DNA of 64,000 nt from Streptomyces sp. NBC_01224 (GCF_036002945.1 NZ_CP108529.1:6133001-6197000), one strand, 5' to 3'. Counted from the first letter of the stretch, positions 17,415-25,739 are shown. Translations and numbers: made by a program. Notes: a model not told the origin generated them from the letters alone.

Positions 17415-18020
17415 GTGCCGGACGACGTGGGGGGCAGGCCGTTCCCGGACGGCTGGGAGCCCGACGACGACCGCGGGGGCGCGGACGAGGACTTCGCCTC
17501 CGTGGTATTCGACGAGGATTTCGTACGGGCCGCCGAGATCCATGAACCCACCGCCGTGGAGCGACTCCTGGCGGCTGCGCAGGCGCGCGCCGAGGCCGAG
17601 GCGTCAAGAGCGCGGGCGGGCGGCGGTCCGCCGGATGACGAGCTCTATGACGAGGGATACGGGCCGGGCGGCGCATATGGCCGCGGGAGCGCCTACGGCG
17701 ACCCGCTGGACCCCGATGGCGACGGCGCGTACGGCAGCGGCCCCTACGGGCGCCACGGCGGTGTCCTGCGCCCCTACCGGGGTGCAGCGCGCTGGCACCG
17801 GCCGGTGGCCTGGCTGCTCGCCGTGCTGATGGGCATCGGAATGGTCGCGCTGGCCTTCAGCGCCGTCTACCGCAACACCTCGGGCAACCGCCAGGACCCC
17901 GCCCCGCCACCCGCCACGACCGGCGTGGACAGTGCACCCGGCCCCGTCCCCAGCGCCATCCCGTCGGGCTCGGCCGGCTACCTCCGCCCCACGGTCTCAG
18001 CGGTCCCGCGCCCGTCCTGA
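17415..18020 (+). CDS. Single-pass membrane protein with VFDExFVRAA motif
   Basis: 201 residues. The acidic cytoplasmic N-terminus contains FASVVFDEDFVRAA (27-40) and EPTAVERLLAA. A Gly/Tyr/Asp-rich low-complexity linker (70-115) follows, then one transmembrane helix (about 131-151) and a short Pro/Ser-rich outer tail. The same N-terminal motif opens the next gene (18259), so the two are paralogous at their cytoplasmic ends. Function is unknown. In S. coelicolor a membrane protein from this proA-nadD neighbourhood (SCO2584, as I recall) was linked to spore-wall synthesis; orthology is not checked. GTG start. Confidence 0.75.
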   Translation: MPDDVGGRPFPDGWEPDDDRGGADEDFASVVFDEDFVRAAEIHEPTAVERLLAAAQARAEAEASRARAGGGPPDDELYDEGYGPGGAYGRGSAYGDPLDPDGDGAYGSGPYGRHGGVLRPYRGAARWHRPVAWLLAVLMGIGMVALAFSAVYRNTSGNRQDPAPPPATTGVDSAPGPVPSAIPSGSAGYLRPTVSAVPRPS

Positions 18021-18076
18021 GGGCGGTCGGCCGGGGCCCCGGGGCAACTCTCGGGCGGTTCTCTCGCGGCTGGGCG

Positions 18077-18104
18077 TTTACCCCGGTCGTAATCGACCTA
18101 CCCT
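18077..18104 (+). promoter_or_regulatory. Candidate promoter for the 18259 gene
   Basis: TTTACC (18077-18082) and TACCCT (18099-18104) are 16 bases apart and fit a Streptomyces vegetative promoter. A small hairpin, CCCCTCT-CTC-AGAGGGG (18115-18131), follows in the untranslated leader. Confidence 0.4.
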
Positions 18105-18258
18105 GAAGGTGTGACCCCTCTCTCAGAGGGGGCTTCTCACTCGTCCGTACATGCGTAGTCATGCGAACTCATGACGGGCAGGCCCTGTCCGAAGCCATTC
18201 GGCCGAAGCAGAGCGAAGCGTTTCGGCCCCGGTCGGTGACGTGGAGTCGGGAGAAGTC

Positions 18259-19389
18259 ATGGCAGACCGCGGAGAACCACCAGAAGGTCCGCCCGAGAGC
18301 GCGCCGGGCGGCGGTGAGGACGAGTACCGGTCACTCGTCTTCGACGAGTCGTTCGTGCGTGCTGCCCGGCTGAAGGAATTCTCCGCCCAGGAGCGCATGG
18401 GGGACCACGCCCGTGCCGTACGCAGCCTCCCGGCCCGGGGTTTCCGCGCCGGCTCCAAGGCAGCCATCGCCCTGATCCTCCTGATCGCCCTGGCCTTCGG
18501 AACGGCCGTGTACATGGGCTTCCGCCACCCCTACCAGGCGCCCGTCGGCAGAAGGGCCGAACCTCTGAGGTCGACCGTCGTCCCCCTGGCTCCCCAGGGT
18601 GCCGTACCCGGCGGAACCGCCGCCGACCTCCTCGCGAAGAGCCCCGCCGCACAGTTCGAAACAGGTGCCGCAGGCATCAATCTGCCGGCGATCCGAGGGA
18701 CGGACAACTTCTCGGACAGCCAGGTCGCGACGGCCCTGACCACGGTCAAGGACTACCTGGTGGCGTCCTCGCTCGACCCCGACGTCCTCACCGGAAACGC
18801 GGTGCGGCCGGTGGAACTGCTGCTCGACCCGGACCAGATGGCCCAGTTCGACCGCAGCATGAGCCGGCCGGACGACGACGGACAGCATGCCGCCACCGGC
18901 TGGCTGGTGCGCTTCGACCCGGCGAAGGTGGCACTGGCCGCTCCGGACATACGGGTCCGGGGCACCCTGGGCTACACGGAGGCGGGGTCCGACACCCTGG
19001 AGGTGGTGTCGGACCACACCTTCACATACACGCTCCGCCCGGCGGTCTCGGGACCCCAACGGGCAGGTGGCGCCTCGCTCTTCACCGTACGGCGCGAGTT
19101 GCACTTCCGCTTTGACCGGGAAGACCTGCGGCTGCACCGGCTGGAGCTGCGCACCAGCTACGCACAGGCCGGACCGCAGGCGTGCCCGGCGGACACAACC
19201 GGTGCGCTGCGGCCGCTGCTCGCCGGGCAGCACGCCGTCTCCCGCGGCCCCGCGGGCACAGACCCGTACGCGACGGACCGGCCCACTGCGGCGCTGTGCG
19301 GGACGCTGATGGTCAGCTCCCAGCAGCCCCGGGCTCATCAGGGTTCCGAGGCTCCTGGGGCCCCGCAGAGCCCGCGGAGCCGTCCGTAG
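18259..19389 (+). CDS. Single-pass membrane protein with VFDExFVRAA motif and extracellular domain
   Basis: 376 residues from ATG 18259, preceded by GGGAGA. The N-terminus carries YRSLVFDESFVRAARLKEFSAQERM (22-46, key residues F28, D29, E30, F32, R34), nearly matching the motif of the preceding gene. A transmembrane helix spans about 67-87. The remaining 290 residues should lie outside the membrane. They are not recognised but look folded, with two Cys (in QACPADT and ALCGTL) that could pair. The last 77 bases overlap the convergent M48 peptidase gene. A GTG at 18241 would add six residues. Confidence 0.78.
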   Translation: MADRGEPPEGPPESAPGGGEDEYRSLVFDESFVRAARLKEFSAQERMGDHARAVRSLPARGFRAGSKAAIALILLIALAFGTAVYMGFRHPYQAPVGRRAEPLRSTVVPLAPQGAVPGGTAADLLAKSPAAQFETGAAGINLPAIRGTDNFSDSQVATALTTVKDYLVASSLDPDVLTGNAVRPVELLLDPDQMAQFDRSMSRPDDDGQHAATGWLVRFDPAKVALAAPDIRVRGTLGYTEAGSDTLEVVSDHTFTYTLRPAVSGPQRAGGASLFTVRRELHFRFDREDLRLHRLELRTSYAQAGPQACPADTTGALRPLLAGQHAVSRGPAGTDPYATDRPTAALCGTLMVSSQQPRAHQGSEAPGAPQSPRSRP

Positions 19390-20449
19390 CACCGCCCTTG
19401 CCGGCTGCGCCCCCGCCTCCTTGACCGGTGAACTTGTCGCGGAGCTTGCCGCCCAGGTCCCCGGCGCCGCCCGCTATGTCGCCGACCAGCTTCATCAGCG
19501 GATCCTTGCTGGTGCGCACCGTGTCCGCGTAGTGCGCCGCGGACTCCCGGATGGAGTCCGTCACCGAGGTGTCCTTGTCCTCGTCGCGCCGCGGGTAGTG
19601 GCCGTCCATGATCCGCTGGTAGTCGCGCGTCTCGGACCACTTCTTCAGCTCGGCCGCGCGCACCGTGGTGAAGGGGTGCGAGCGGGGCAGCAGATTGAGG
19701 ATCTTGAGCACTGAGTCGCGCAGATCGCCGCCCTTCTCGTACTCGTCGGCCTGGGCGAGGAAGGCGTCCACATTCATCTCGTGCAGATGATTGCCGCCCG
19801 CGATCTTCATCAAGCCGCGCATCGACGCCTGCAGATCCTGTCCGACCAGCAACCCCGCCCGGTCTGCCGACAGCTCCGACTTGCGGAACCACTCGCGCAG
19901 TGCCGTCACGATCGCCATGATCGCGACGTTGCCGAGCGGGATCCAGGCGACCTTCAACGCGATACTGGTGAGGAACAGCAGAATCGTGCGGTACACGGCG
20001 TGGCCGGAAAGGGCGTGTCCCACCTCGTGGCCGATGACGGCCCGCATCTCCTCCTCGTCGAGCAGCTCCACCAGCCCCGTCGTCACCACGATGATCGGCT
20101 CGTCGAGACCGATACACATGGCATTGGGCTGCGGGTCCTGGTTGACGTACATCGGCGGGACCTTTTCCAGGTCCAGGATGTAACAGGCGTCCCGCAGCAT
20201 GTCGTTGAGGTGGACGAACTGCGCGTCGCTCACCCGGACGGAGTCGGAGAGGAAGAGCAGTCGCAGGCTGCGCTCGGGCAGCAGACCGCTCAGTGTCTTG
20301 AACACGGTGTCGAAACCGCTCAGCTTGCGCAGGGCCACCAGGGCCGAGCGGTCCGCCGGGTGTTCGTAGGCCCGGGACGAGATCCCTGCGAAACGCCTGC
20401 GCTGCCTGCTCGGCACGTTCTCGTGGCTCTCGTGGCTGCGTTCGGTCAT
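19313..20449 (-). CDS. M48 family metallopeptidase
   Basis: 378 residues from ATG 20449. HEVGH (141-145) is the zinc-binding HEXXH, and E192 in SELSADRAG is the likely third ligand. Hydrophobic stretches (about 153-183) right after the active site suggest membrane attachment, as in HtpX-like proteases, though the protein is larger and has an N-terminal cap domain. The C-terminus is a Gly/Ala-rich tail. M48 enzymes take part in membrane-protein quality control. The tail overlaps the 3' end of the convergent 18259 gene by 77 bases. A longer N-terminus would start in the DnaA-box region and is not supported. Confidence 0.88.
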   Translation of the reverse strand: MTERSHESHENVPSRQRRRFAGISSRAYEHPADRSALVALRKLSGFDTVFKTLSGLLPERSLRLLFLSDSVRVSDAQFVHLNDMLRDACYILDLEKVPPMYVNQDPQPNAMCIGLDEPIIVVTTGLVELLDEEEMRAVIGHEVGHALSGHAVYRTILLFLTSIALKVAWIPLGNVAIMAIVTALREWFRKSELSADRAGLLVGQDLQASMRGLMKIAGGNHLHEMNVDAFLAQADEYEKGGDLRDSVLKILNLLPRSHPFTTVRAAELKKWSETRDYQRIMDGHYPRRDEDKDTSVTDSIRESAAHYADTVRTSKDPLMKLVGDIAGGAGDLGGKLRDKFTGQGGGGAAGKGGATDGSAGSAGPQEPRNPDEPGAAGS

Positions 20450-20532
20450 GAATGGGCCCCCTGTTCGTACGAGACGTCGCTCGCCCCCTGACAATCCCAG
20501 CGTAGGTGCTGGGGCTACGGTGTGCGGGGGGC

Positions 20533-20541
20533 TGTGGATAA
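20533..20541 (-). promoter_or_regulatory. Perfect DnaA box
   Basis: TGTGGATAA on the plus strand is the complement of TTATCCACA, the consensus DnaA box. It lies between the divergent M48 gene and the small membrane gene at 20559. Single boxes can titrate DnaA or regulate promoters; nothing here suggests an origin. Confidence 0.5.
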
Positions 20542-20558
20542 CTGAGGAGACGCCCGAC

Positions 20559-20711
20559 ATGCCGCATACCGTTGCTCTGCTCGCCGCCGCATCCGAGGAT
20601 CAGGGGCCCGGCAATACGCTCCGCATCGTGCTGCTCGCCTCGCTCGTCGGAGCTGTCCTGCTCGGCTGGTTCCTGCTCCGCGGATACCGCAACGACGACA
20701 ACAACGACTGA
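20559..20711 (+). CDS. Small membrane protein (50 residues)
   Basis: ATG 20559 follows GAGGAGA, a strong ribosome-binding site. After a short N-terminus, residues about 21-41 (LRIVLLASLVGAVLLGWFLL) form one transmembrane helix, and the tail RGYRNDDNND is charged. There is no known domain. Codon use shows normal high third-position GC, supporting a real gene. It lies divergent to the M48 peptidase and just upstream of another tiny membrane protein and nadD. Confidence 0.72.
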   Translation: MPHTVALLAAASEDQGPGNTLRIVLLASLVGAVLLGWFLLRGYRNDDNND

Positions 20712-20795
20712 GTCGGCGTGAGCGTGCCCGGGGCGCCCGCATACGATGTGAGCGACGTCTTCCTTCCGACTCCCGATCGATAGGTCCTGCCGAAG

Positions 20796-20960
20796 ATGAG
20801 CCTCACGAGCACCGCGCACCAGCTGGTCACCCTCGCCGCCGAGGGCGGCGAGCACGGTGGCAACCACGAAAGCCTCAGCCCGTATCTCACCGGAGGCGGT
20901 GCATTCGTCGTGCTGCTGCTCCTGCTGTGGATCACCACTCGCTTCAACCGCGACCGCTGA
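20796..20960 (+). CDS. Small membrane protein (54 residues)
   Basis: ATG 20796, TGA 20958-20960. The N-terminal part is polar and His/Glu-rich (EGGEHGGNHESLSPYLTGGG); residues about 35-47 (AFVVLLLLLWITT) form a membrane helix ending RFNRDR. It encodes 54 residues and ends 38 nt before nadD, so it is probably co-transcribed with it. I know similar short proteins upstream of nadD in Streptomyces, but not their role. Confidence 0.72.
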   Translation: MSLTSTAHQLVTLAAEGGEHGGNHESLSPYLTGGGAFVVLLLLLWITTRFNRDR

Positions 20961-20998
20961 GGCGGAGGCGTACAGCTGTGCCAGTAGGCTCTGCACGC

Positions 20999-21616
20999 AT
21001 GGGAGAGCAGGAAGTGCCTACCGGCCGCGGGAAGCGCCGAATCGGCGTGATGGGCGGGACATTTGACCCGATTCATCATGGACACCTGGTGGCGGCCAGC
21101 GAAGTGGCCGCCCAGTTCCACCTCGACGAGGTGATCTTCGTCCCGACCGGGCAGCCGTGGCAGAAGAGCCACAAGCACGTCTCCCCGGCCGAGGACCGCT
21201 ATCTGATGACGGTCATCGCGACGGCGTCCAACCCGCAGTTCTCGGTCAGCCGGAGCGACATCGACCGCAGCGGGCCGACATACACCATCGATACGCTGCG
21301 GGACCTGCGCGCGATCCACGGCGACGCGGACCTCTTCTTCATCACCGGCGCCGACGCGCTCTCCCAGATCCTCACCTGGCGGGACGCCGACGAACTGTTC
21401 TCCCTCTCCCACTTCATCGGTGTGACGCGGCCGGGGCACGTGCTCGCGGACCCCGGGCTGCCGGAGGGCGGGGTCTCCCTCGTGGAGGTGCCCGCGCTCG
21501 CGATCTCGTCCACGGACTGCCGTGAGAGGGTCGCGCAGGGGGAGCCGGTCTGGTACTTGGTGCCGGACGGCGTGGTCCGCTACATCGACAAGCGCCAGCT
21601 GTACCGCGGCGAATGA
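20999..21616 (+). CDS. nadD: Nicotinate-nucleotide adenylyltransferase
   Basis: 205 residues from ATG 20999. It transfers AMP from ATP to nicotinate mononucleotide in NAD synthesis. GVMGGTFDPIHHGHL is the nucleotidyltransferase signature with the (H/T)xGH motif, and ISSTDCRERV matches the ISST motif near the C-terminus. The following gene begins 19 bases after the stop, with rsfS further on, an order common in actinobacteria. Confidence 0.95.
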   Translation: MGEQEVPTGRGKRRIGVMGGTFDPIHHGHLVAASEVAAQFHLDEVIFVPTGQPWQKSHKHVSPAEDRYLMTVIATASNPQFSVSRSDIDRSGPTYTIDTLRDLRAIHGDADLFFITGADALSQILTWRDADELFSLSHFIGVTRPGHVLADPGLPEGGVSLVEVPALAISSTDCRERVAQGEPVWYLVPDGVVRYIDKRQLYRGE

Positions 21617-21635
21617 GCCACGCAGAGGGGCACCG

Positions 21636-23345
21636 GTGAACGACCGACAGAACCCGTACGACCCGTACTACCAGCAGCCGCAGATCATCGGCTACGACGA
21701 GTACGGGCAGCCGGTGTATCAGCAGCCCGGACAGCAGTCGTACGACCCGTATGCGCCTCAGCAGCCCCAGCAGGAGCCGCATCAGGCCGACCAGGGGTAC
21801 GGATACGACCCGTACGCCCAGCCTCAGCAGCAGCCGTACGACCCGTACGCAGCCCCCCAGCAGCCGCAACAGCCCCAACAGCAGGCATACGGCGGCTACG
21901 ACGGCTATGGCTACGACACCGGCCGACAGCCCGCCGCGGTCGACACCACCCAGCAGTGGAACATCCCGCAGCAGGCCGCCGCACAGCCGTCCCCGCCCGC
22001 ACCCGCGCCGGCCCGGCAGGAACCCGAGCCCGAGCCCGACTTCGAGGCCGGCCCGGAACCGGCCGTCCCCGGGCAGCGCCGAGCCGACCGCGACTACCGC
22101 ACAGAGCAGTTCTCCTTCATCGAGGAGCCCGACGAGGACTCCGAAGACGTCATCGACTGGCTGAAGTTCACCGAGAGCCGCAGCGAGCGGCGCGAAGAGG
22201 CACGGCGTCGCGGCCGCAACCGCATGGTCGCGCTGATAGTCGTGGTGGTCCTGGTGGTGGTCGGCGGGGTCGGCTACCTCTGGTCCGCCGGCAAGATCCC
22301 CGGACTCTCCGGCTCGGAGAAGGACAACACCGCATCGACGGGCCCGCAGCAGCGGGACGTCATCGTGGTCCATCTGCGCAACACCAAGAAGGGCGGCACC
22401 TCCACGGCGCTGCTCGTCGACAATGTGACGACCAAACAGGGGACCACGGTCCTGCTCCCCAACTCGCTCGCGGTCGCCGACGACGAGGGCGTCACGACCA
22501 CCCTCGGCAAGTCCGTGGAGGACGACGGCACCACGGGTACCCGCGATTCCATCGACACACTGCTCGGCACCAAGATCAGCGGCACGTGGCGGCTCGACAC
22601 CCCCTATCTGGAGACTCTCGTCGATCTGGTCGGCAGCATCGAGGTCGACACCGACACCGAAGTGCCCGACACGAAGAAGGGCGCTTCCCCCCTGGTGAAG
22701 AAGGGTGAGGCGCAGACCCTGAGCGGCCAGATGGCCGTTGCATACGCCACTTACCGGGCACCCGGTGAGGCGGAGGCGAAGCAGCTCACGCGGTTCGGGG
22801 AGGTCATGCGGGGCGTTCTGCGGAAGATCTCGGACGATCCGAAGGCCGCCACGGTCACCGTGCAGACGCTGGCGCAGATCCTCGACCCGTCGCTCCCCGA
22901 GAAGGATCTCGGTGCCTCGCTGGCGAAGCTCGCCCAGCATGCCAAGGCCGGCGACTACAAGACGGCACTGCTGCCGGTGCAGGCCGACGGCACCCTTACC
23001 GACGCGGCCACCGAGAGCGTCGTCAAGGACATCCTGGGCGGCACGGTGAAGGCTCCGGAAGCCGGTGCGGCGGTGCGGGTCGGGATCAAGAACGCCACCG
23101 GTGACAAGGACAGCACGGAGTCCGCCCAGATCAAGCTGGTCAACGGCGGCTATGTCTTCGTCGGCGGCGGAACGGCCGAGACCGCGGCGCTGTCCGAGGT
23201 CGTCTACAAGACCGCGGCGGACAAGGACAAGGCGACGCAGGTCGCCAAGACCCTGGGCCTGCCGACGAGCGCGCTGAAGCAGGGCAAGCCCGCCGCGAAC
23301 GCGGATGTGTCCGTCGTGCTGGGCCAGAACTACGAGATCAAATGA
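21636..23345 (+). CDS. LCP-like / LytR C-terminal domain membrane protein
   Basis: 569 residues from GTG 21636. Residues 1-150 are a Gln/Pro/Tyr-rich cytoplasmic tail with repeated YDPY units. A charged stretch and one transmembrane helix (about 197-216) follow. Residues about 240-395 follow the order of an LCP (LytR-CpsA-Psr) domain, and about 475-565 form a LytR_C domain. LCP enzymes attach glycopolymers to peptidoglycan. Here the usual PRD reads PNS (275-277) and an upstream Asp is missing, so activity is doubtful. In S. coelicolor the spore-wall transferase PdtA (SCO2578) comes from this neighbourhood as I recall; orthology needs alignment. Partners could be the polymer genes at 2-14 kb. 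Confidence 0.8.
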   Translation: MNDRQNPYDPYYQQPQIIGYDEYGQPVYQQPGQQSYDPYAPQQPQQEPHQADQGYGYDPYAQPQQQPYDPYAAPQQPQQPQQQAYGGYDGYGYDTGRQPAAVDTTQQWNIPQQAAAQPSPPAPAPARQEPEPEPDFEAGPEPAVPGQRRADRDYRTEQFSFIEEPDEDSEDVIDWLKFTESRSERREEARRRGRNRMVALIVVVVLVVVGGVGYLWSAGKIPGLSGSEKDNTASTGPQQRDVIVVHLRNTKKGGTSTALLVDNVTTKQGTTVLLPNSLAVADDEGVTTTLGKSVEDDGTTGTRDSIDTLLGTKISGTWRLDTPYLETLVDLVGSIEVDTDTEVPDTKKGASPLVKKGEAQTLSGQMAVAYATYRAPGEAEAKQLTRFGEVMRGVLRKISDDPKAATVTVQTLAQILDPSLPEKDLGASLAKLAQHAKAGDYKTALLPVQADGTLTDAATESVVKDILGGTVKAPEAGAAVRVGIKNATGDKDSTESAQIKLVNGGYVFVGGGTAETAALSEVVYKTAADKDKATQVAKTLGLPTSALKQGKPAANADVSVVLGQNYEIK

Positions 23346-23459
23346 CCGGGACCGCACCGCCCGGATGATGTCGATTCGATCTTCGAACATTCGCTGCGTG
23401 GGCTGTCGGCGGTCCGTGAGACCCTAGAGGTTGATCTGACCGCCGACGAAAGCCTGCTT

Positions 23460-23891
23460 GTGACCGCCACGGACCGCTCCATCGAGCTCATCAACGCCGC
23501 CGCTCAGGCGGCCGCCGACCGGCTCGCGCACGACATCATCGCGTACGACGTCAGCGACGTGCTGTCGATCACAGACGCCTTCCTGCTGGCTTCGGCCCCC
23601 AACGACCGCCAGGTCAAGTCGATCGTCGACGAGATCGAGGAGCGGCTCCAGAAGGAACTCGGCGCCAAGCCGGTGCGCCGTGAGGGCGACCGCGACGCGC
23701 GCTGGATTCTCCTCGACTACGTCGACATCGTCATCCATGTCCAGCACAGCGAGGAGCGGGTCTTCTACGCGCTGGAGCGCCTCTGGAAGGACTGCCCCGA
23801 GATCGCGCTCCCCGAGGACGCAGTCAAGACCCGGGGCAAGGCCGCGGAGCACGCCCAGCTCACCGGCAGCACGGAAGGTGAGCGGAGCTGA
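23460..23891 (+). CDS. rsfS: Ribosome silencing factor
   Basis: 143 residues. RsfS (Iojap/YbeB) binds L14 on the 50S subunit and blocks joining with 30S under starvation. The core IIAYDVSDVLSITDAFLLASAPNDRQVKSIVDEIEE and DYVDIVIHVQHSEERVFYALERLW is diagnostic. GTG start. Its stop codon overlaps the CTG that probably starts the next gene (CTGA), so the two are coupled. Confidence 0.95.
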   Translation: MTATDRSIELINAAAQAAADRLAHDIIAYDVSDVLSITDAFLLASAPNDRQVKSIVDEIEERLQKELGAKPVRREGDRDARWILLDYVDIVIHVQHSEERVFYALERLWKDCPEIALPEDAVKTRGKAAEHAQLTGSTEGERS

Positions 23892-24541
23892 ACGGCAGCG
23901 GAAGCGGCAGGGGCCGCAGGATCGTTCTCTGGCGACACGGCCAGACGGCATGGAATCTGGAGCGCCGGTTCCAGGGCTCCACGGACATCGCGCTCACCGA
24001 GGCCGGCGTCGGGCAGGCCCAGCGGGCCGCCCGGCTGCTCGCCTCGCTGAAGCCGGCTGCGATCGTCGCCTCGGATCTGCAGCGGGCGGCGGCCACGGCC
24101 GCCGAGCTCGCCGCGATCACCGGCCTCGAAGTAGCGCACGACGCGGGACTGCGCGAGACCTACGCGGGCGCCTGGCAGGGCCTCACCCACGAGGAGATCG
24201 TGGAGCTGTACGGCGAGCAGTACGCCGCATGGAAGCGCGGCGAGCCCGTGCGCCGCGGCGGCGGTGAGCTGGAGACCGAGGTCGCCGACCGGGCCGCCCC
24301 TGTCGTACTCGGACACGCCGAGAAGCTGCCCGACAGCGGCACACTCGTCGTGGTCAGCCACGGCGGCACCATCCGCACCACCATCGGTCGGCTGCTGGGT
24401 CTGGAGGCGCACCACTGGGAAGGGCTCGGCGGGCTCTCCAACTGCTGCTGGTCGGTGCTGGGCGAGGGCGCGCGGGGCTGGCGCCTGCTGGAGCACAATG
24501 CCGGCACGCTGCCGGAGCCGGTGCTCGGCGACGACACGTAG
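23888..24541 (+). CDS. Histidine phosphatase family protein (probable CTG start)
   Basis: About 217 residues. RRIVLWRHGQTAWN carries the RHG catalytic motif near the N-terminus, and VVSHGGTIR supplies the second catalytic His. The fold is that of the phosphoglycerate-mutase-like phosphatases; the substrate is unknown. No ATG, GTG or TTG exists between the in-frame TGA at 23879 and the RHG motif. CTG 23888 overlaps the rsfS stop and has GGAAGGTGAG just upstream, so it is the best start. Starting anywhere later would remove the active site. Confidence 0.85.
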   Translation: MNGSGSGRGRRIVLWRHGQTAWNLERRFQGSTDIALTEAGVGQAQRAARLLASLKPAAIVASDLQRAAATAAELAAITGLEVAHDAGLRETYAGAWQGLTHEEIVELYGEQYAAWKRGEPVRRGGGELETEVADRAAPVVLGHAEKLPDSGTLVVVSHGGTIRTTIGRLLGLEAHHWEGLGGLSNCCWSVLGEGARGWRLLEHNAGTLPEPVLGDDT

Positions 24542-24707
24542 GAGCGCCGGGGCCTGGGGGTGCCATGGGCCTGCCTGCGAGGCGGGCCCGCACGGCGCTC
24601 GGCGGCCACCTCCGGGCGGCGTCGGCCGGATTTCACTTTCTGGCTGGTCACAGGCTAAAGTTCTTCTTGTTCGCAGCGCGGAAACGCAGAGAAACACGGC
24701 GAACAGC

Positions 24708-24780
24708 GGGGCTATAGCTCAGTTGGTAGAGCGCCTGCATGGCATGCAGGAGGTCAGGAGTTCAATTCTCCTTAGCTCCA
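24708..24780 (+). tRNA. tRNA-Ala (anticodon GGC), copy 1
   Basis: 73 nt folding as a full cloverleaf. The acceptor GGGGCTA pairs with TAGCTCC plus discriminator A, the anticodon stem is CCTGC/GCAGG around ATGGCAT (anticodon GGC), and the T arm is AGGAG-TTCAATT-CTCCT. The 3' CCA is not encoded. It is identical to the copy at 27928-28000. Confidence 0.96.
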
Positions 24781-24786
24781 CAATCA

Positions 24787-24818
24787 AGATCCCGTCCCCA
24801 TCAGGGGGCGGGATCTTT
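24787..24818. terminator. Terminator after tRNA-Ala copy 1
   Basis: AGATCCCG (24787-24794) pairs with CGGGATCT (24809-24816) and TCCCC with GGGGG around ATCA, followed by TTTG. It also covers the stop codon of the convergent regulator gene, so it can serve both strands. Confidence 0.85.
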
Positions 24819-25739
24819 GCGTTCCCCCTGACTGTCCGGCCTGGGGTCCCGTCCGGCCGTCCGATGCCCTGACTGTACGTCCGGTCGCCCCTCCCGGCGC
24901 CGCAGCGCCGCCACCTGCTCGCCGCTCTCCTCGTCGGCCGGGGTGTAGGCCACGATCCGGCACTCCGGCAGGCCGTTGACGGACAGCGATACCGAGGTCA
25001 TCCGTATCTCGTCGGTCGCCGCCCAGTGCCGGAAGGTCTTCACCCGCGGTCCCGGCGGGGCGACATCCCCACTGCGCCACAGTTCGGCGAAGTACGGGCT
25101 GGCGGCCGAGAGCTGTTCGACGAACGATTCCCAGGCGGGCTCGCCCGTATGGCGTCCGTAGGCTCCCCGCAGCGTCGCCACCATGATCGGCAGTTCCTGG
25201 GTCCGGTGGACGACGGGACAGGCCTCCTCGGGCACCGTGAACAGCGTCCACAGCACATTGCGTACGCTCGTTCCCGCCATTTCGGGGACGCCGAACAGGT
25301 TGCGGTAGGCGGGATTGGTGGCCAGGACGTCGTACCGAGTGTTGTAGACCACGGCTGGGTGCGGATCGAGTGCGTCGATGATGCCCTGGATCTCGGGCCC
25401 CACCTCTATAGCGTCGGTCTGTCTGCCCGGGGCGTAGGCCACCTCCGCCAGATGATAGAGGTGCTCGCGCTCCGGCGCGTCCAGTCGCAGGGTGCGCGCC
25501 ACGGCGTCCAGGACCTGTGGTGAGGCGTTGATCGGACGGCCCTGTTCCAGCCAGGTGTACCAGGTGACACCGACGCCGGAGAGCTGTGCGACCTCCTCGC
25601 GGCGCAGGCCCGGGGTGCGGCGGCGCAGTCCGGGCGCCATGCCCACATCGGCGGGTGTCACCCGCGCCCGGCGGTTGCGCAGAAAGGCCGCGAGCTCCGG
25701 ACGCCGCCGGTGTTGCTCCTGCTGATGTGCCGTCACCAT
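24801..25739 (-). CDS. XRE-family regulator with MmyB-like ligand domain
   Basis: 312 residues from ATG 25739. An N-terminal helix-turn-helix (RRTPGLRREEVAQLSGVGVTWYTWLEQGR, about 40-68) is followed by a PAS-like MmyB domain (about 100-270: HPAVVYNTRYDVLATNPAYRNLFG). MmyB-type regulators are frequent in Streptomyces and usually control the adjacent divergent gene, here an MFS exporter. The C-terminus is a charged tail rich in Arg/Asp/Gly. The divergent gap (25740-25847) holds a dyad that could be its operator. The gene's 3' end lies in the terminator next to tRNA-Ala copy 1. Confidence 0.88.
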   Translation of the reverse strand: MVTAHQQEQHRRRPELAAFLRNRRARVTPADVGMAPGLRRRTPGLRREEVAQLSGVGVTWYTWLEQGRPINASPQVLDAVARTLRLDAPEREHLYHLAEVAYAPGRQTDAIEVGPEIQGIIDALDPHPAVVYNTRYDVLATNPAYRNLFGVPEMAGTSVRNVLWTLFTVPEEACPVVHRTQELPIMVATLRGAYGRHTGEPAWESFVEQLSAASPYFAELWRSGDVAPPGPRVKTFRHWAATDEIRMTSVSLSVNGLPECRIVAYTPADEESGEQVAALRRREGRPDVQSGHRTAGRDPRPDSQGERKDPAP

